Below are positions 54,838-63,786 of a stretch of DNA of 64,000 nt, piece by piece (positions within the stretch are counted from its first letter, which is position 1; every line of letters starts with the position of its first letter). Source of the stretch: Sinorhizobium numidicum. GTDB taxonomy: Bacteria > Pseudomonadota > Alphaproteobacteria > Rhizobiales > Rhizobiaceae. Below the pieces are notes generated by a model. It had not been told where the DNA came from. It ran no database searches and saw only the letters and a list, made by a program, of their open reading frames with translations. The DNA lies in assembly GCF_029892045.1 (NCBI RefSeq), contig NZ_CP120368.1, positions 742,001 through 806,000 on the forward strand, in the 5' to 3' direction. The position numbers and the translations under genes were made by a program.

Positions 54838-54990
54838 ATGAGAGTTTCGAGATCTTCTGACCCATGGTCGCCCATGTCGTGCTGGTCTTCGTTCTCTATG
54901 CGCTTCTGTCGGCGCGCCGCTTTGCGCTCGTGCAGGCAGGCAAGGCCGAGGCATTGCAGTTTCGCGAAACCGTGGCGATGGCTGATCATC
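54838..54990 (+). pseudogene. Decayed MAPEG-family membrane protein gene (5' fragment)
   Basis: Between guaB and the dienelactone hydrolase gene, ATG 54838 starts MRVS, then after a one-base shift the text would read EIF-W-P (with TGA in place of TGG at 54858-54860) and continues in frame MVAHVVLVFVLYALLSARRF, ALVQAGKAEALQFRE, the typical first third of a MAPEG protein. After a second shift (expected ENRGD) the similarity ends. At least one frameshift, one nonsense change and a 3' truncation are needed, so this is a pseudogene. An open frame from 54864 to 55187 (107 codons) overlaps it but is not expected to be functional. Confidence 0.5.
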
Positions 54991-55179
54991 GCTCCTGTCT
55001 TTCAGCGGACGGAAGAAGGGTAAGATCGGCGGCCGCATTTGCTCGAACTCAGCGCTTGAGACTCAACCGCAGCGGTAACGCAGTTTTGTATGCGATGCGT
55101 CAGCCGTTGACCTATCCTGTCGCCGGGCGGGTTGCCGTTGCCCTACCGCCTGCGGAGAAAATTGCCCAAGGAGGTCGTC

Positions 55180-56055
55180 ATGAATAAGCCTGCCATCACC
55201 CAAGCGATGATCGATGCCTATGACGAGTACACGCATCTCACTCTGGATCGCCGCCGCTTCATGGAGAGGCTGACGGCGCTTGCCGGTTCTGCCGCGGCCG
55301 CCGCCGCAATTGCGCCGATGCTGGCGGCCAATAGCGCGAAGGCGGAAATGATCGCCGCGACGGACGAGCGCATCAAAGGCGAGGACATCACCTATCCCGG
55401 TGCCGATGGCGAGATGAAGGGCTACCTTGTCGGGCCCGTCAATGCGTCGGGCAAACTTCCGGCCGTGATCGTCATCCATGAGAATCGCGGCCTCAATCCG
55501 CACATCAGGGACGTCGCCCGCCGGGTCGCGGTCGAAGGCTTCGTGGCGCTCGCTCCCGATTTCCTCTCGCCTGACGGGGGAACGCCGAGCGACGAGGACA
55601 AGGCGCGCGAGATGATCAGCGCGCTCGATGCGGCCGAGACCAATGCGGACGCGGTCGCAACCGCCGCCTTCCTGAAGGGGCACGAGGAAGGCACCGGCAA
55701 TGTCGGCGCAATAGGCTTTTGCTGGGGCGGTGGTCTGGTTAACCGGCTCGCGGTCAATTCGCCCGACCTGAAGGCCGCCGTCGCCTATTACGGGGCACAG
55801 CCGAATGCCGAAGATGTGCCGAAGATCAAGGCTGCGATGCTCCTGCACTATGCCGGGCTGGACGAGCGCATTAATGCCGGCATCGAGGACTATCGCAAGG
55901 CGCTGCAGGACAATGGCAAGGACGCCACGATCTATGTCTATGACGGCGCCAACCACGCTTTCAACAATGACACCTCGGCTGCCCGCTACAACAAGGAAGC
56001 GGCCGATCTCGCCTGGGGACGAACGATAGAGTTTCTGAAAGCGAAGCTCGCCTGA
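55180..56055 (+). CDS. Dienelactone hydrolase-family protein, exported
   Basis: A 291-residue alpha/beta hydrolase. A Tat-like segment RRRFMERLTALAGSAAAAAA (residues 25-44) precedes ADERIKGEDITYPG-type text. Catalytic Cys in GAIGFCWGGGLV near 187, Asp in LDERINAGIED, and His in YDGANHAFNND near 263, as in dienelactone hydrolase. A conserved glutamate IVIHENRGLN near 105 completes the active site. Start at ATG 55180 after AAGGAGGTCGTC, an excellent ribosome site; codons upstream are not part of the gene. Substrate unknown. A terminator follows. Confidence 0.92.
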   Translation: MNKPAITQAMIDAYDEYTHLTLDRRRFMERLTALAGSAAAAAAIAPMLAANSAKAEMIAATDERIKGEDITYPGADGEMKGYLVGPVNASGKLPAVIVIHENRGLNPHIRDVARRVAVEGFVALAPDFLSPDGGTPSDEDKAREMISALDAAETNADAVATAAFLKGHEEGTGNVGAIGFCWGGGLVNRLAVNSPDLKAAVAYYGAQPNAEDVPKIKAAMLLHYAGLDERINAGIEDYRKALQDNGKDATIYVYDGANHAFNNDTSAARYNKEAADLAWGRTIEFLKAKLA

Positions 56056-56136
56056 GACCGGCGGCGCGCACCGAGGATGTGAAGAGCGATCCACGTTCTT
56101 CTAGCTCCTCGCGGCGGCCGTGTCCCGGAAAGACCC

Positions 56137-56173
56137 AAGGCCACGTGTCGCGAGACACATGGCCTTCTTTTTT
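56137..56173 (+). terminator. Intrinsic terminator after the dienelactone hydrolase gene
   Basis: AAGGCCA-C-GTGTC / GACAC-A-TGGCCTT hairpin followed by CTTTTTT. It is nearly symmetric and may also serve the convergent LysR gene. Confidence 0.88.
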
Positions 56174-56188
56174 GAGAGATTGGAAGGC

Positions 56189-57139
56189 TTACCAGCCGGG
56201 CAGCATGTGGCTCTGACGCAGGCGCGGATAGCGCGGATAGCCCTTGAGATCGCCGTCGAGATCGTCGTTGACCGTAATCGGCGTGATGTTGTCGAGGCAG
56301 GCCGTGATGTGATTGGTGATCGCGTTGGAAAGCGACGGCGAAAGTCCGGGACGTTTCATGATGCCGATCTGGACCGGTGCCAGCGCGGGAAAACCATCCG
56401 CCAGCGTCAGCACCTTCATGCCGGGACGCAGCGCCGATTCCGGCAGCACCGACACGGCCATGCCGGCAAGCACCGCAGCGGCAACGACCGTCGACGACCA
56501 GCTCGTGAACAGAATCTGATATTCCTTGCCCGTCGCATCGAGCGCCGCGCAGGCAGCCTGCCGCCACTGGCAATCGCGGCGGCCGACGGCAAGCGGGATG
56601 GGCGCGTTTTCCGGCAGCGGGTGGTTGATCGAGCTGACCCAACAGAGCGGCTCGGTTCTGACCACGTCCGAGGCTCGCGCGCGCGGATTGTGGGTGACGA
56701 GTGCGATATCGAGGTCACCCTTCGCCATCTTCTCCGCCAGATCTACCGACGGTTCACAGATGATATAGAGCTCGACATTCGGGTGGGTCTTGGCAAAGCG
56801 AACGATGATCTCCGGCATGTAGCGGTCGGCATAGTCGTCGGGCGTGCCGATCCGGAGCGTGCCTTCAAGCCGGTTGTCGTCGAAGGATGCCATCGCCTCG
56901 TTGTTCAGGCGGATCATCCGCCGGGCAAAATTCAGGAGCCTGTCGCCCTCGACGGTCAGCCGGTTGCCGCGGCCATCCTTCATGAACAGCGGCTTGCCGA
57001 TGCGTTCTTCCAGCCGGCGCATCTGCATCGATACCGCCGATTGGGTCTTGAAGACCCGATCGGCGGCCTTCGTGAAGCTGCCGGTATCTGCAATAGCGAC
57101 GAAGGTTTGCAACTGATCGATATCGAGCGGTGCGGACAT
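56189..57139 (-). CDS. LysR-family transcriptional regulator
   Basis: A 316-residue LysR protein starting MSAPLDIDQLQTFVAIADTG, with helix-turn-helix SFTKAADRVFKTQSAVSMQM and RLEERIGKPLFMKDGRGNRL. The effector domain has GTLRIGTPDDYADRYMPEII, where TPDDYA is shared with a rhizobial LysR subgroup. An ATG five codons upstream (57154) is also possible. It is divergent from the DUF1127 gene (57348) with a 200-bp AT-rich spacer. Target unknown. Confidence 0.88.
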   Translation of the reverse strand: MSAPLDIDQLQTFVAIADTGSFTKAADRVFKTQSAVSMQMRRLEERIGKPLFMKDGRGNRLTVEGDRLLNFARRMIRLNNEAMASFDDNRLEGTLRIGTPDDYADRYMPEIIVRFAKTHPNVELYIICEPSVDLAEKMAKGDLDIALVTHNPRARASDVVRTEPLCWVSSINHPLPENAPIPLAVGRRDCQWRQAACAALDATGKEYQILFTSWSSTVVAAAVLAGMAVSVLPESALRPGMKVLTLADGFPALAPVQIGIMKRPGLSPSLSNAITNHITACLDNITPITVNDDLDGDLKGYPRYPRLRQSHMLPGW

Positions 57140-57347
57140 GGCCGGAATACCCATAAGATTGTTTGATGAATATCATTAAAAACATTCGTTGGACTGATCA
57201 ATAAGGATTTGCGATTCATAACGTGCAAATCGCGTCAATCTTCCCGGCGAGAACGTCGCCGATTTTACCAAATCGATCCGGCCTGCCCCTGCGTATGATC
57301 TCGCCGCAGGGGACGGGCTTCTTCGTGCCTGAAAAAGGAGCTCCGTC

Positions 57348-57644
57348 ATGCGCACGACCCAACACGCCCTCGATCTCGACCTCGTTGCAGGCAAGCAGCC
57401 GCTTGTATCCCGCACGGCAGGCGTCGTCGGCGTGCTGACGGCTATCTGGCGCCTGTTCCGAAACCGATACCAGATCGCCCGTCTGCATGATCTCGACGAT
57501 CGCCAACTGCTCGATATGGGATTGCGACGGGAAGATGTGCACGAGGCCTTGACCTCGTCTTTCTTCGACAATCCGGGCAGCTATCTGACACGTGCGTCCC
57601 GAAACCGGGCGAACCTCTTCTTCAGGGGGGTACGCCACGATTGA
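57348..57644 (+). CDS. DUF1127-domain small protein
   Basis: A 98-residue protein. The DUF1127 motif is in the middle: WRLFRNRYQIARLHDLDDRQ followed by LLDMGLRREDVHEAL (about residues 34-68). DUF1127 proteins are short Arg-rich proteins; some act in phosphate and carbon control or as RNA-binding factors in alphaproteobacteria. AAAGGAG lies 6 bases before ATG. Divergent from the LysR gene. A repeat copy and a structured-RNA candidate follow. Confidence 0.9.
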   Translation: MRTTQHALDLDLVAGKQPLVSRTAGVVGVLTAIWRLFRNRYQIARLHDLDDRQLLDMGLRREDVHEALTSSFFDNPGSYLTRASRNRANLFFRGVRHD

Positions 57645-57735
57645 TCTTCCCCATGGCGCGTCCCCTTCCGCCTCGGACGCGCCATTGCGGCATGATCCGC
57701 AAAAGGTTGCCGCCCGCGGATCATGCCGCGAAATT

Positions 57736-57820
57736 CTACAGCGCCGTGCGTCGTTTCAGACAAAGCTCGCTGTAACACTTTGAAGTGCTGCATGTTTTTT
57801 CCTTAAAGAAGCATGCAGCA
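57736..57820 (-). repeat. Two-hairpin palindromic intergenic repeat, copy 7 (module A deleted)
   Basis: Module B is intact outside (TACAGCG / CGCTGTAA) and reduced inside. Module A has lost its central hairpin: CCTTAAA is joined directly to GAAGCATGCAGCA, a clean internal deletion between the two arms, while the outer GCTGCATG / CATGCAGCA arms remain. Confidence 0.85.
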
Positions 57821-57822
57821 GA

Positions 57823-57980
57823 CAAGTGGGATGAGGAATGGGTGAAGCGGTTTCCGCCCTCGTTCCGGATCTCCCACTTGAAGGTGGGCACGCCCACCGA
57901 ACCGTTCCCCGCAGGGTATGAGCCAATAGACCCTGCTGCTTGCCCGGTACATGGCCAAGACATGTACCGGGCTTTTTTTG
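57823..57980 (+). ncRNA. Candidate structured small RNA with strong terminator
   Basis: No protein frame, but a chain of hairpins on the + strand: CAAGTGGG (57823) with CCCACTTG (57880) closing a long arm that contains GGAA/TTCC and GCGG-TTT-CCGC; GGTGGG-CACG-CCCACC (57883-57898); GCAGGGT/ACCCTGC (57911-57936); then GCCCGGTACATG / CATGTACCGGGC with seven Ts (57942-57979), a textbook terminator. The second hairpin competes with the first for CCCAC/GTGGG, giving two exclusive folds. No gene on this strand follows, so it should be a stand-alone RNA. Not matched to a known family. Confidence 0.6.
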
Positions 57981-58009
57981 TGCGGCGGTGCTCGCTGTCC
58001 TCCACCGAC

Positions 58010-58190
58010 AATGGCGCCTCATCCGGCCGGCCGGCCACCTTCTCTCGTTAGACACGGGGAGAAGGGGCGTTGCGGCGCCGCTCTCCTTCCTCTTTGCGTC
58101 GGCAGGGGAAGAAGGCAAATCGAGGTAGGTTCGAGGGCGTGCGTTCTTAGTCCCCACTTGCGGGGAGGAGCAGAGGGAGGGGCAAAACCG
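58010..58190. repeat. RIME-like rhizobial mosaic repeat
   Basis: Contains TCATCCGGCCGGCCGGCCACC followed by CTTCTC and GGGGAGAAGGGGC, and further on TCCCCACTTGCGGGGAGGAG with GAGGGAGGGGC. These are the building blocks of the Rhizobium-specific intergenic mosaic elements (RIME) known from S. meliloti and relatives. Described here by position; boundaries approximate. Confidence 0.65.
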
Positions 58191-58218
58191 CCCGCCTGAA
58201 TAGGTTGCTATTTGGATC

Positions 58219-59037
58219 CTAAGCCTTACCGCCGGCGTTGCTCCTATAGCTTTCGAAGAGGGCGTCGATATTCTTCTGGTATTCCTTCTGCATTTCCAGT
58301 CCGCTGTCGAACATGTTGTTCATCACCTGCGAGAACTGGGCGAAGGCCGGGTTTTCCGGCGCTGCTTTCTCCGCCGTGCCGGCGCCGTTCTGCATCATCT
58401 CCTGAAACGCCTTGACGAAGGGATTATCGGCAAAGAGGTCGGGCGTCTTCGGCTTTTCCTGTGTCTTGCCCATGCCGAAAAATCCCTGCATCGCCTGGGT
58501 GAAGGGATTGTCGAAGGGGTTCGGCGGCGGCTCGGGCTTCTTGGCAAGCCCCGTAGCCTCCATCCATTGCTGCAGCCAAATCATCACTGGATTGTTGGCG
58601 AGAGCGTCATTGACTTGGCTGGTCGTCTGCTTGAAGAGCCCGCCCATGAGCGTGCTTGCCATCACCGGCAGCATCTGCTTGTAGACTTCCTGACCGATCC
58701 CCGTCATCTGCGCCGCCTGCGCCGCGATGGCGCGCGACATTTCCTTTGAACCGAAGAGCTGTCCGAGAACGCCGTTGCCGTCTGCCACGCCCTGCGGCGT
58801 GAAGGCCTGGCTCATATCTTCGAAATACCTGGCGTAGTTGCCGGTGGAGATCGCCGTCAGCAGCGCGCCGAGATCATAGGGATTGGTCGTGTTGCGCTTG
58901 AAACCGGTGGAGAAGGCCGGCATCAGCGCCGCGGTCGCCTTCGCCATTTGCTCTTGCGCGAGCCCGAACTGCTTCGCCATCAGCTCGATAGCGTGGCCGT
59001 TCTGCGCCTGTGCGAACATGTCAAAAAGCGGTGCCAT
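58219..59037 (-). CDS. DUF937-like hypothetical protein
   Basis: A 272-residue soluble protein starting MAPLFDMFAQAQNGHAIELM, AKQFGLAQEQMAKATAALMP, with LGALLTAISTGNYARYFEDM, which matches the DUF937/YidB-like helical bundle. The second half is Pro/Asn/Phe-rich with DNPFTQAMQGFFGM and DNPFVKAFQEMM repeats, then a helical end MQKEYQKNIDALFESYRSN. GGAAGGAA lies 6 bases before ATG 59037; earlier in-frame starts are less likely. Function unknown. Same strand as gshA, 101 bp downstream of it. Confidence 0.78.
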   Translation of the reverse strand: MAPLFDMFAQAQNGHAIELMAKQFGLAQEQMAKATAALMPAFSTGFKRNTTNPYDLGALLTAISTGNYARYFEDMSQAFTPQGVADGNGVLGQLFGSKEMSRAIAAQAAQMTGIGQEVYKQMLPVMASTLMGGLFKQTTSQVNDALANNPVMIWLQQWMEATGLAKKPEPPPNPFDNPFTQAMQGFFGMGKTQEKPKTPDLFADNPFVKAFQEMMQNGAGTAEKAAPENPAFAQFSQVMNNMFDSGLEMQKEYQKNIDALFESYRSNAGGKA

Positions 59038-59138
59038 CCCCATTTCCTTCCCGGCCGAACGACGCATCTCATTGCACTATAACGGGAAATGATAGGCTGG
59101 TAACGGCTTTTTGTGCGGCAGGGTTCGAAGCGGCGCGC

Positions 59139-60512
59139 TCAATATTGGTATTCGGCGAAGACCGGTTCGACGGAGCCGTTCCACCGGCCATGATAGAGCG
59201 CGAGCAGGTCTTCGGCGAGCGTCGCCTTCTTGGCCAGCACTTCATCGAGCGGCGCCAGGAATTGGCTCTCGTCGATCCCATCGCTGTTCACGCGGTGGCG
59301 GCGCTTCAAGCCGGCGCGCGAGATGGCGAGAACCTCCCGCGCAACGTCGAAGAGCGACGTCGTCCCGAGTTTTGCCGCCAGCGCCTGGGCGGGCACCGCG
59401 TCCCTCAGCGCCTGAACATCGCCAAAGGTCCAGTCGCGGGTCAGCGCCTCGGCTGCGGCCAATGCTTCGTCGTCATAAAGAAGGCCGACCCAGAAAGCCG
59501 GGAGCGCACAGATCCGCCGCCACGGGCCGCCATCGGCCCCGCGCATCTCGAGGAAACGCTTCAGCCGGACATCGGGGAAAAGCGTCGAAAGATGATTGGT
59601 CCAATCGCCCATGTTCGGTTGCCATTCGGCGATCTCGCCCTTCAGCGCCCCGTTCATGAATTGCCGGAAGGTGACATGGGTACAGTCGTGATAGTGCCCG
59701 TCGCGCACGACGAAATACATCGGCACATCGAGCGCCCATTCGACATAGTGGGCAAAGCCGAAATCCGGCCTGAAGGTCGCCGGCAGGAGGCCGGCACGCT
59801 GGTTGTCGGTGTCGCGCCAGATGTCACCTCGCCAGGAAAGGAGCCCATTGGGCTTGCCGTCGGTGAAGGGGGAACTCGCGAAGAGGGCGGTCGCAAGCGG
59901 CTGCAGTTTCATCGAGACCTGCATCTTGCGCCGCATGTCCTCCTCGGAGGAGAAGTCGAGGTTCACCTGGATCGTGCAGGTGCGATACATCATGTCCAGG
60001 CCTTGGTTGCCGACTTTCGGCATGTAGCGCGTCATGATCTCGTATCGCGATTTCGGCATCCGCGGCGTCTCGGCGAAGGTCCATTTCGGGCTGCCGCCGA
60101 TTCCGAGGAAGCGAATGCCGAGAGGCTCGGCGACTTCGCGAAGAACGGCCAGATGCTGATTGGACTCCTTGCAGGTCTGATGAAGGTCCTCGAGCGGTGC
60201 ACCGGAAAGCTCGAATTGCCCGCCCGGCTCCAGCGAGATCGCGCCATTTCCCTCACGTTCGGCGAGGCCAATGACATTGCCCTCGTCGAGAATCGGTTCC
60301 CAGCCGCTCCTTTCGGCCATGCCCTTCAGGAGCGCCTGGATGCTGGCCTCGCCGAAATAGGGCACGGGACTGTTGTCGGCCTTGAAGAAGGCGAATTTCT
60401 CGTGCTCCGTACCGATGCGAAATCGCTCTTTCGGCCTCGACCCCGATGCCAGATAGGCGGTCAGGTCAGCGACAGAGGTTACCGGCGTCTGGTCGGTGGT
60501 ATCTCGGGCCAT
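59139..60512 (-). CDS. gshA: Glutamate-cysteine ligase
   Basis: A 457-residue enzyme of the plant/alphaproteobacterial GCL type (GCS2), first step of glutathione synthesis. Visible: RFRIGTEHEKFAFFKADNSP near 31-50, ISLEPGGQFELSGAPLEDLH near 94-113, MPKVGNQGLDMMYRTCTIQV near 168-187 and YFVVRDGHYHDCTHVTFRQF near 265-284. Glutathione is needed for free-living growth and symbiosis in rhizobia. 144 bp downstream of rsmE on the same strand, a frequent arrangement in this group. Confidence 0.95.
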   Translation of the reverse strand: MARDTTDQTPVTSVADLTAYLASGSRPKERFRIGTEHEKFAFFKADNSPVPYFGEASIQALLKGMAERSGWEPILDEGNVIGLAEREGNGAISLEPGGQFELSGAPLEDLHQTCKESNQHLAVLREVAEPLGIRFLGIGGSPKWTFAETPRMPKSRYEIMTRYMPKVGNQGLDMMYRTCTIQVNLDFSSEEDMRRKMQVSMKLQPLATALFASSPFTDGKPNGLLSWRGDIWRDTDNQRAGLLPATFRPDFGFAHYVEWALDVPMYFVVRDGHYHDCTHVTFRQFMNGALKGEIAEWQPNMGDWTNHLSTLFPDVRLKRFLEMRGADGGPWRRICALPAFWVGLLYDDEALAAAEALTRDWTFGDVQALRDAVPAQALAAKLGTTSLFDVAREVLAISRAGLKRRHRVNSDGIDESQFLAPLDEVLAKKATLAEDLLALYHGRWNGSVEPVFAEYQY

Positions 60513-60656
60513 ATTCGTCTTCTTTTGTCTTAGCGATCCTGCCGATCAGCAGGAATGAATGGAGGGTGCTTGAACCGTAATCAAGTGCCGTGCAAGTCAA
60601 TTTCTTTCAAGATGCTCTCAAAAAAACTCCGCGCGCTCGCCTGAGCTGACGGCAGC

Positions 60657-61394
60657 TCATTGCCAGTCGCCGATGGAGGCCTGAAGGACTGCCATCGCCG
60701 CCACCGCTGCCGTATCGGCGCGCAAGATGCGCGGCCCAAGCGGTATTGCCGTCACGAAATTAAGGCTGTGCAACAGGACCCGCTCGGCTTCGGAAAATCC
60801 GCCTTCCGGACCGATCAGCAGCGCCAGATGGCGTTCCGTGATTCTTTGGAGAATCGGGAGGGGGTTCTGGCTTTCATTGCTCTCATCGCAGAAGATGATG
60901 CGCCGGTCTTGCGGCCACGCCGCGAGCAAATCCTCGAGCTTTCGCGGCGTTTCGACAGAGGGGATGCCGAGGACGCCGCACTGCTCCGCCGCCTCGATGA
61001 CATTGGCGCGAACGCGATCCAGGCTGCCGATCTTGCCCTGCACATGCTGCGTCATGACCGGCTGCAGCACGCCGGCGCCCATCTCGACTGCCTTCTGGAC
61101 GAGATAGTCGAGCCGGCCCACCTTGAGCGGCGCAAAGAGGTAGACGAGATCGCAAGGAGCTGGCTGCGGGCGCGTCTGCTCAACTGCGGTGAGGATCGCA
61201 TGCTTCCGGGAAGGCATGGAGAGTTCCGCCCGCCATTCGCCATCTCGGCCGTTGAAGATGAGGATAGATGTGCCCTGCTCGAGGCGAAGCACATTGATGA
61301 GGTAATTGAACTGCTCCTTTGTTGCCTCATGTCTTGCACCGGCGTGAAGCGGACTTTCGACGAACAGTCGCTGCATACGAAAATTGGCGCGCAT
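60657..61394 (-). CDS. rsmE: 16S rRNA (uracil-1498-N3) methyltransferase
   Basis: A 245-residue SPOUT-class methyltransferase. N-terminal PUA-like [20 protein letters not shown] and [21 protein letters not shown]-terminal knot motif [19 protein letters not shown] near 195-213 and [17 protein letters not shown] near 221-237. RsmE methylates U1498 in the decoding region of 16S rRNA. A Met six codons in (61376) is an alternative start. Upstream of gshA on the same strand; 11 bp downstream of the Pit gene. Confidence 0.94.
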   Translation of the reverse strand: MRANFRMQRLFVESPLHAGARHEATKEQFNYLINVLRLEQGTSILIFNGRDGEWRAELSMPSRKHAILTAVEQTRPQPAPCDLVYLFAPLKVGRLDYLVQKAVEMGAGVLQPVMTQHVQGKIGSLDRVRANVIEAAEQCGVLGIPSVETPRKLEDLLAAWPQDRRIIFCDESNESQNPLPILQRITERHLALLIGPEGGFSEAERVLLHSLNFVTAIPLGPRILRADTAAVAAMAVLQASIGDWQ

Positions 61395-61405
61395 TCGGAT
61401 AGCTT

Positions 61406-62911
61406 TCAGAGAAATAGACTGGAGAGGACGAGATAAACGAGTGCGGAGAGCAGGGCCGAGACGGGTACCGTGATCACCCAGGCGGCGACGATCGTCAGGA
61501 AATGCGAGCGTCTCACCAGCCGCCGCCGGCGCACCTCGGCGAAATTTGTTTCAGCCGATTCCATGAACTCGGCTTGGCCGGTCTTCAGCCGAACATATTC
61601 CAGGCGTCGCTTGGAATGGCGTGTATACCATTCGCGGAAGAAACCGACGCCGAAAACGGCGCCGACCGCCGTGTGCGTCGAACTGATCGGCAGGCCGAGA
61701 GCCGAGGCCAGCAGCACGGTGACCGCTGTCGCGAGCGCGACGCAGAAGGCGCGCATTGGATTGAGGCGGGTAATCTCCTCGCCGACGACCCGGATCAGCC
61801 GCGGACCGTAGAGCAGCAGCCCCAGCGAAATACCGAGCGCGCCGATAAGCAGCACCCAGAAAGGCGCCTCCGACCGTTCCGTCGCGACGGCGCTGCCGGC
61901 CGCCGAGACAATCGCCGACAACGGACCGATTGCGTTCGACACGTCGTTCGCCCCATGAGCAAAGGACAAAAGCGCGGCGGAGAACATCAGAGGCAGGCGA
62001 AACAGCTTGCGAAGCGACTGATTGCGATTGTCGAGTCCCTCGGATTGTCGGTGGATCCACGGTCTGCTTAGCACGTAACAGGCGGCGCCGACGAGAACGC
62101 CGCTCAAAAGGCTGCCCGGAAGCGAGATGACGGCCAGATGACCAAGCGCGAAAACCAGGACATAGGCCGCGAAAGAACCTGCCGTGACGGCGAGGACGAT
62201 CGGCATCCAATGCCGGGCGGCCTCGATCTTGTCGTCCCGGTAAATAATGAATTCCTTCAAGAATGCGAGAAAGAGGGCAGCGATGGCGCCGCCGAGCAAA
62301 GGGGAGACCGACCAACTCGCGGTAATGCCGGCGATCGCCCACCATTTGACGCTGGCAGGTCCGGCCGCCGCCAGACCGGCGCCGATGATCCCGCCGATAA
62401 CCGAATGCGTGGTCGAAACCGGCGCGCGCAAGTAGGTGGCGAGATTGATCCAGACTGCCGAAGAGATCAGGGCCGCCATCATCACCCAGATCAGAACTTC
62501 CGTGCCGACCAGTTGTGCGCCGTCGATGAGGCCGGCTTCTATGGTGAGCGTGACCTTCCGCCCGGCGGTCAGCGCACCGGCAATTTCGAACGTGGCAGCG
62601 ATGGTCAGGGCGGTGGCCATCGTCATCGCCTTCGCGCCGACCGCCGCGCCGACATTGTTCGTCACGTCGTTGGCGCCGATGTTCATCGCCATGTAGCCGG
62701 CGACGGCGGCCGCAGCGATGACGATAGGGGCGCCGGACGCACCGGTGACATAAGTCGCGGCGAACGCCATGCTGAGGATGAGGAAGAGCAGCGCGAGGCT
62801 AGGGGCGGCCATTCCGCGCATGACGTGGTACGAGGCCTCCTCGGCAAGACTGAACTTGTCGAGGTCTTTGTCGAGTGTCAGCTTTTCCAGGCGCGGGCGC
62901 GGCTTGGCCAC
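61406..62911 (-). CDS. pit: Inorganic phosphate transporter, PiT family
   Basis: A 501-residue membrane protein with about 12 segments in two repeated halves. The PiT signature occurs twice: [20 protein letters not shown] near 75-95 and [18 protein letters not shown] near 315-332. It moves phosphate (often as metal phosphate) with protons. The frame is open from 62998, but GTG 62911 is preceded at the right distance by GGAGAA, whereas the upstream ATG has no site. Preferred start therefore GTG 62911. A long cytosolic N-terminus (about 40 residues) remains. Confidence 0.93.
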   Translation of the reverse strand: MAKPRPRLEKLTLDKDLDKFSLAEEASYHVMRGMAAPSLALLFLILSMAFAATYVTGASGAPIVIAAAAVAGYMAMNIGANDVTNNVGAAVGAKAMTMATALTIAATFEIAGALTAGRKVTLTIEAGLIDGAQLVGTEVLIWVMMAALISSAVWINLATYLRAPVSTTHSVIGGIIGAGLAAAGPASVKWWAIAGITASWSVSPLLGGAIAALFLAFLKEFIIYRDDKIEAARHWMPIVLAVTAGSFAAYVLVFALGHLAVISLPGSLLSGVLVGAACYVLSRPWIHRQSEGLDNRNQSLRKLFRLPLMFSAALLSFAHGANDVSNAIGPLSAIVSAAGSAVATERSEAPFWVLLIGALGISLGLLLYGPRLIRVVGEEITRLNPMRAFCVALATAVTVLLASALGLPISSTHTAVGAVFGVGFFREWYTRHSKRRLEYVRLKTGQAEFMESAETNFAEVRRRRLVRRSHFLTIVAAWVITVPVSALLSALVYLVLSSLFL

Positions 62912-63034
62912 CGGTTGTTCTCCATTGTCATGATCGCCAGTAGCGGTACGCGCCGGCGCATTCAAGCGGAATTGGAAGAGAGTTGACGGCCGTGACAAAA
63001 ACGGCTTTAGAGCGAGCCCGGTGCCGCCTGGCCG

Positions 63035-63583
63035 CTAACCGTTGGCGGCTGTCGACAGGGGCGGTTCAGGCGCGGCCATGCGCTCGCCGAACGCCAGTAT
63101 GAGGTCGCGCAGTGAAGGTTCGGCAACGCGCTTTGCCGCTTCCTGGTAGCTGACCCATTCGAGCTGCCGCGCCCCTTTTTCGGGAAAGTTCTTGCAGAAG
63201 TCCTCGACTTCGAGTGCGTGCACCTGCACTTTGCAGGAAATCTTCAGACCGTGGTCCATGCGCTTCTGATAGACGTAGTAACCGATCGCAGCCTTCTGCA
63301 CTTTGCCCTTTACGCCGGCTTCCTCGTAGGCCTCGCGTTCAGCCACCTCGTGAGCCTTTTTCCCCTGCATCGGCCATCCCTTTGGAATGACCCAGCGGCC
63401 TGTGTCGCGGCTGGTGATAAGCAGGATGTCCAGCGCTCTCGTCTTCTTGCGGATGCGGTAGCACAGTGCAGCATATTGCATGCGCGCGGGGCGACGCAGC
63501 ATCAGATGCACATCAGAGGCTAGCCGGTGCAGAAAGCTCAAGAGTTCAGCGCTCCTCATGCGAATCAACAGGGAATTAGCCAT
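63035..63583 (-). CDS. Nudix hydrolase
   Basis: A 182-residue Nudix enzyme, related to diphosphoinositol-polyphosphate/Ap-type hydrolases by its start MQYAALCYRIRKKTRALDIL and RWVIPKGWPMQGKKAHEVAE. The Nudix box fits except that the first Glu of GX5EX7REUXEEXGU is Lys (GWPMQGK-K-AHEVAE-REAYEEAGV); the REAYEEAGV core that binds metal is intact. An internal Met (63559) could be the start. Substrate unknown; single gene. Confidence 0.88.
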   Translation of the reverse strand: MANSLLIRMRSAELLSFLHRLASDVHLMLRRPARMQYAALCYRIRKKTRALDILLITSRDTGRWVIPKGWPMQGKKAHEVAEREAYEEAGVKGKVQKAAIGYYVYQKRMDHGLKISCKVQVHALEVEDFCKNFPEKGARQLEWVSYQEAAKRVAEPSLRDLILAFGERMAAPEPPLSTAANG

Positions 63584-63786
63584 CCCGAATGTATGCCTCG
63601 TCTGCCTTGCCTGTAAATGAGCTCGACGTCAAAGCAGGCGGGTCGAAAACGGCTTCGCGCTTCTTCATCTCGCTCTGGCAGATAACCGGCAAGGTGCCGT
63701 TGCGGTTCCGACGGCAAGCGCGTTCATCGCGACTCCATGTAGTGCGCAGGATATATTGCGCAGGCGAGCCCTTCGCTAGGCAGGGT

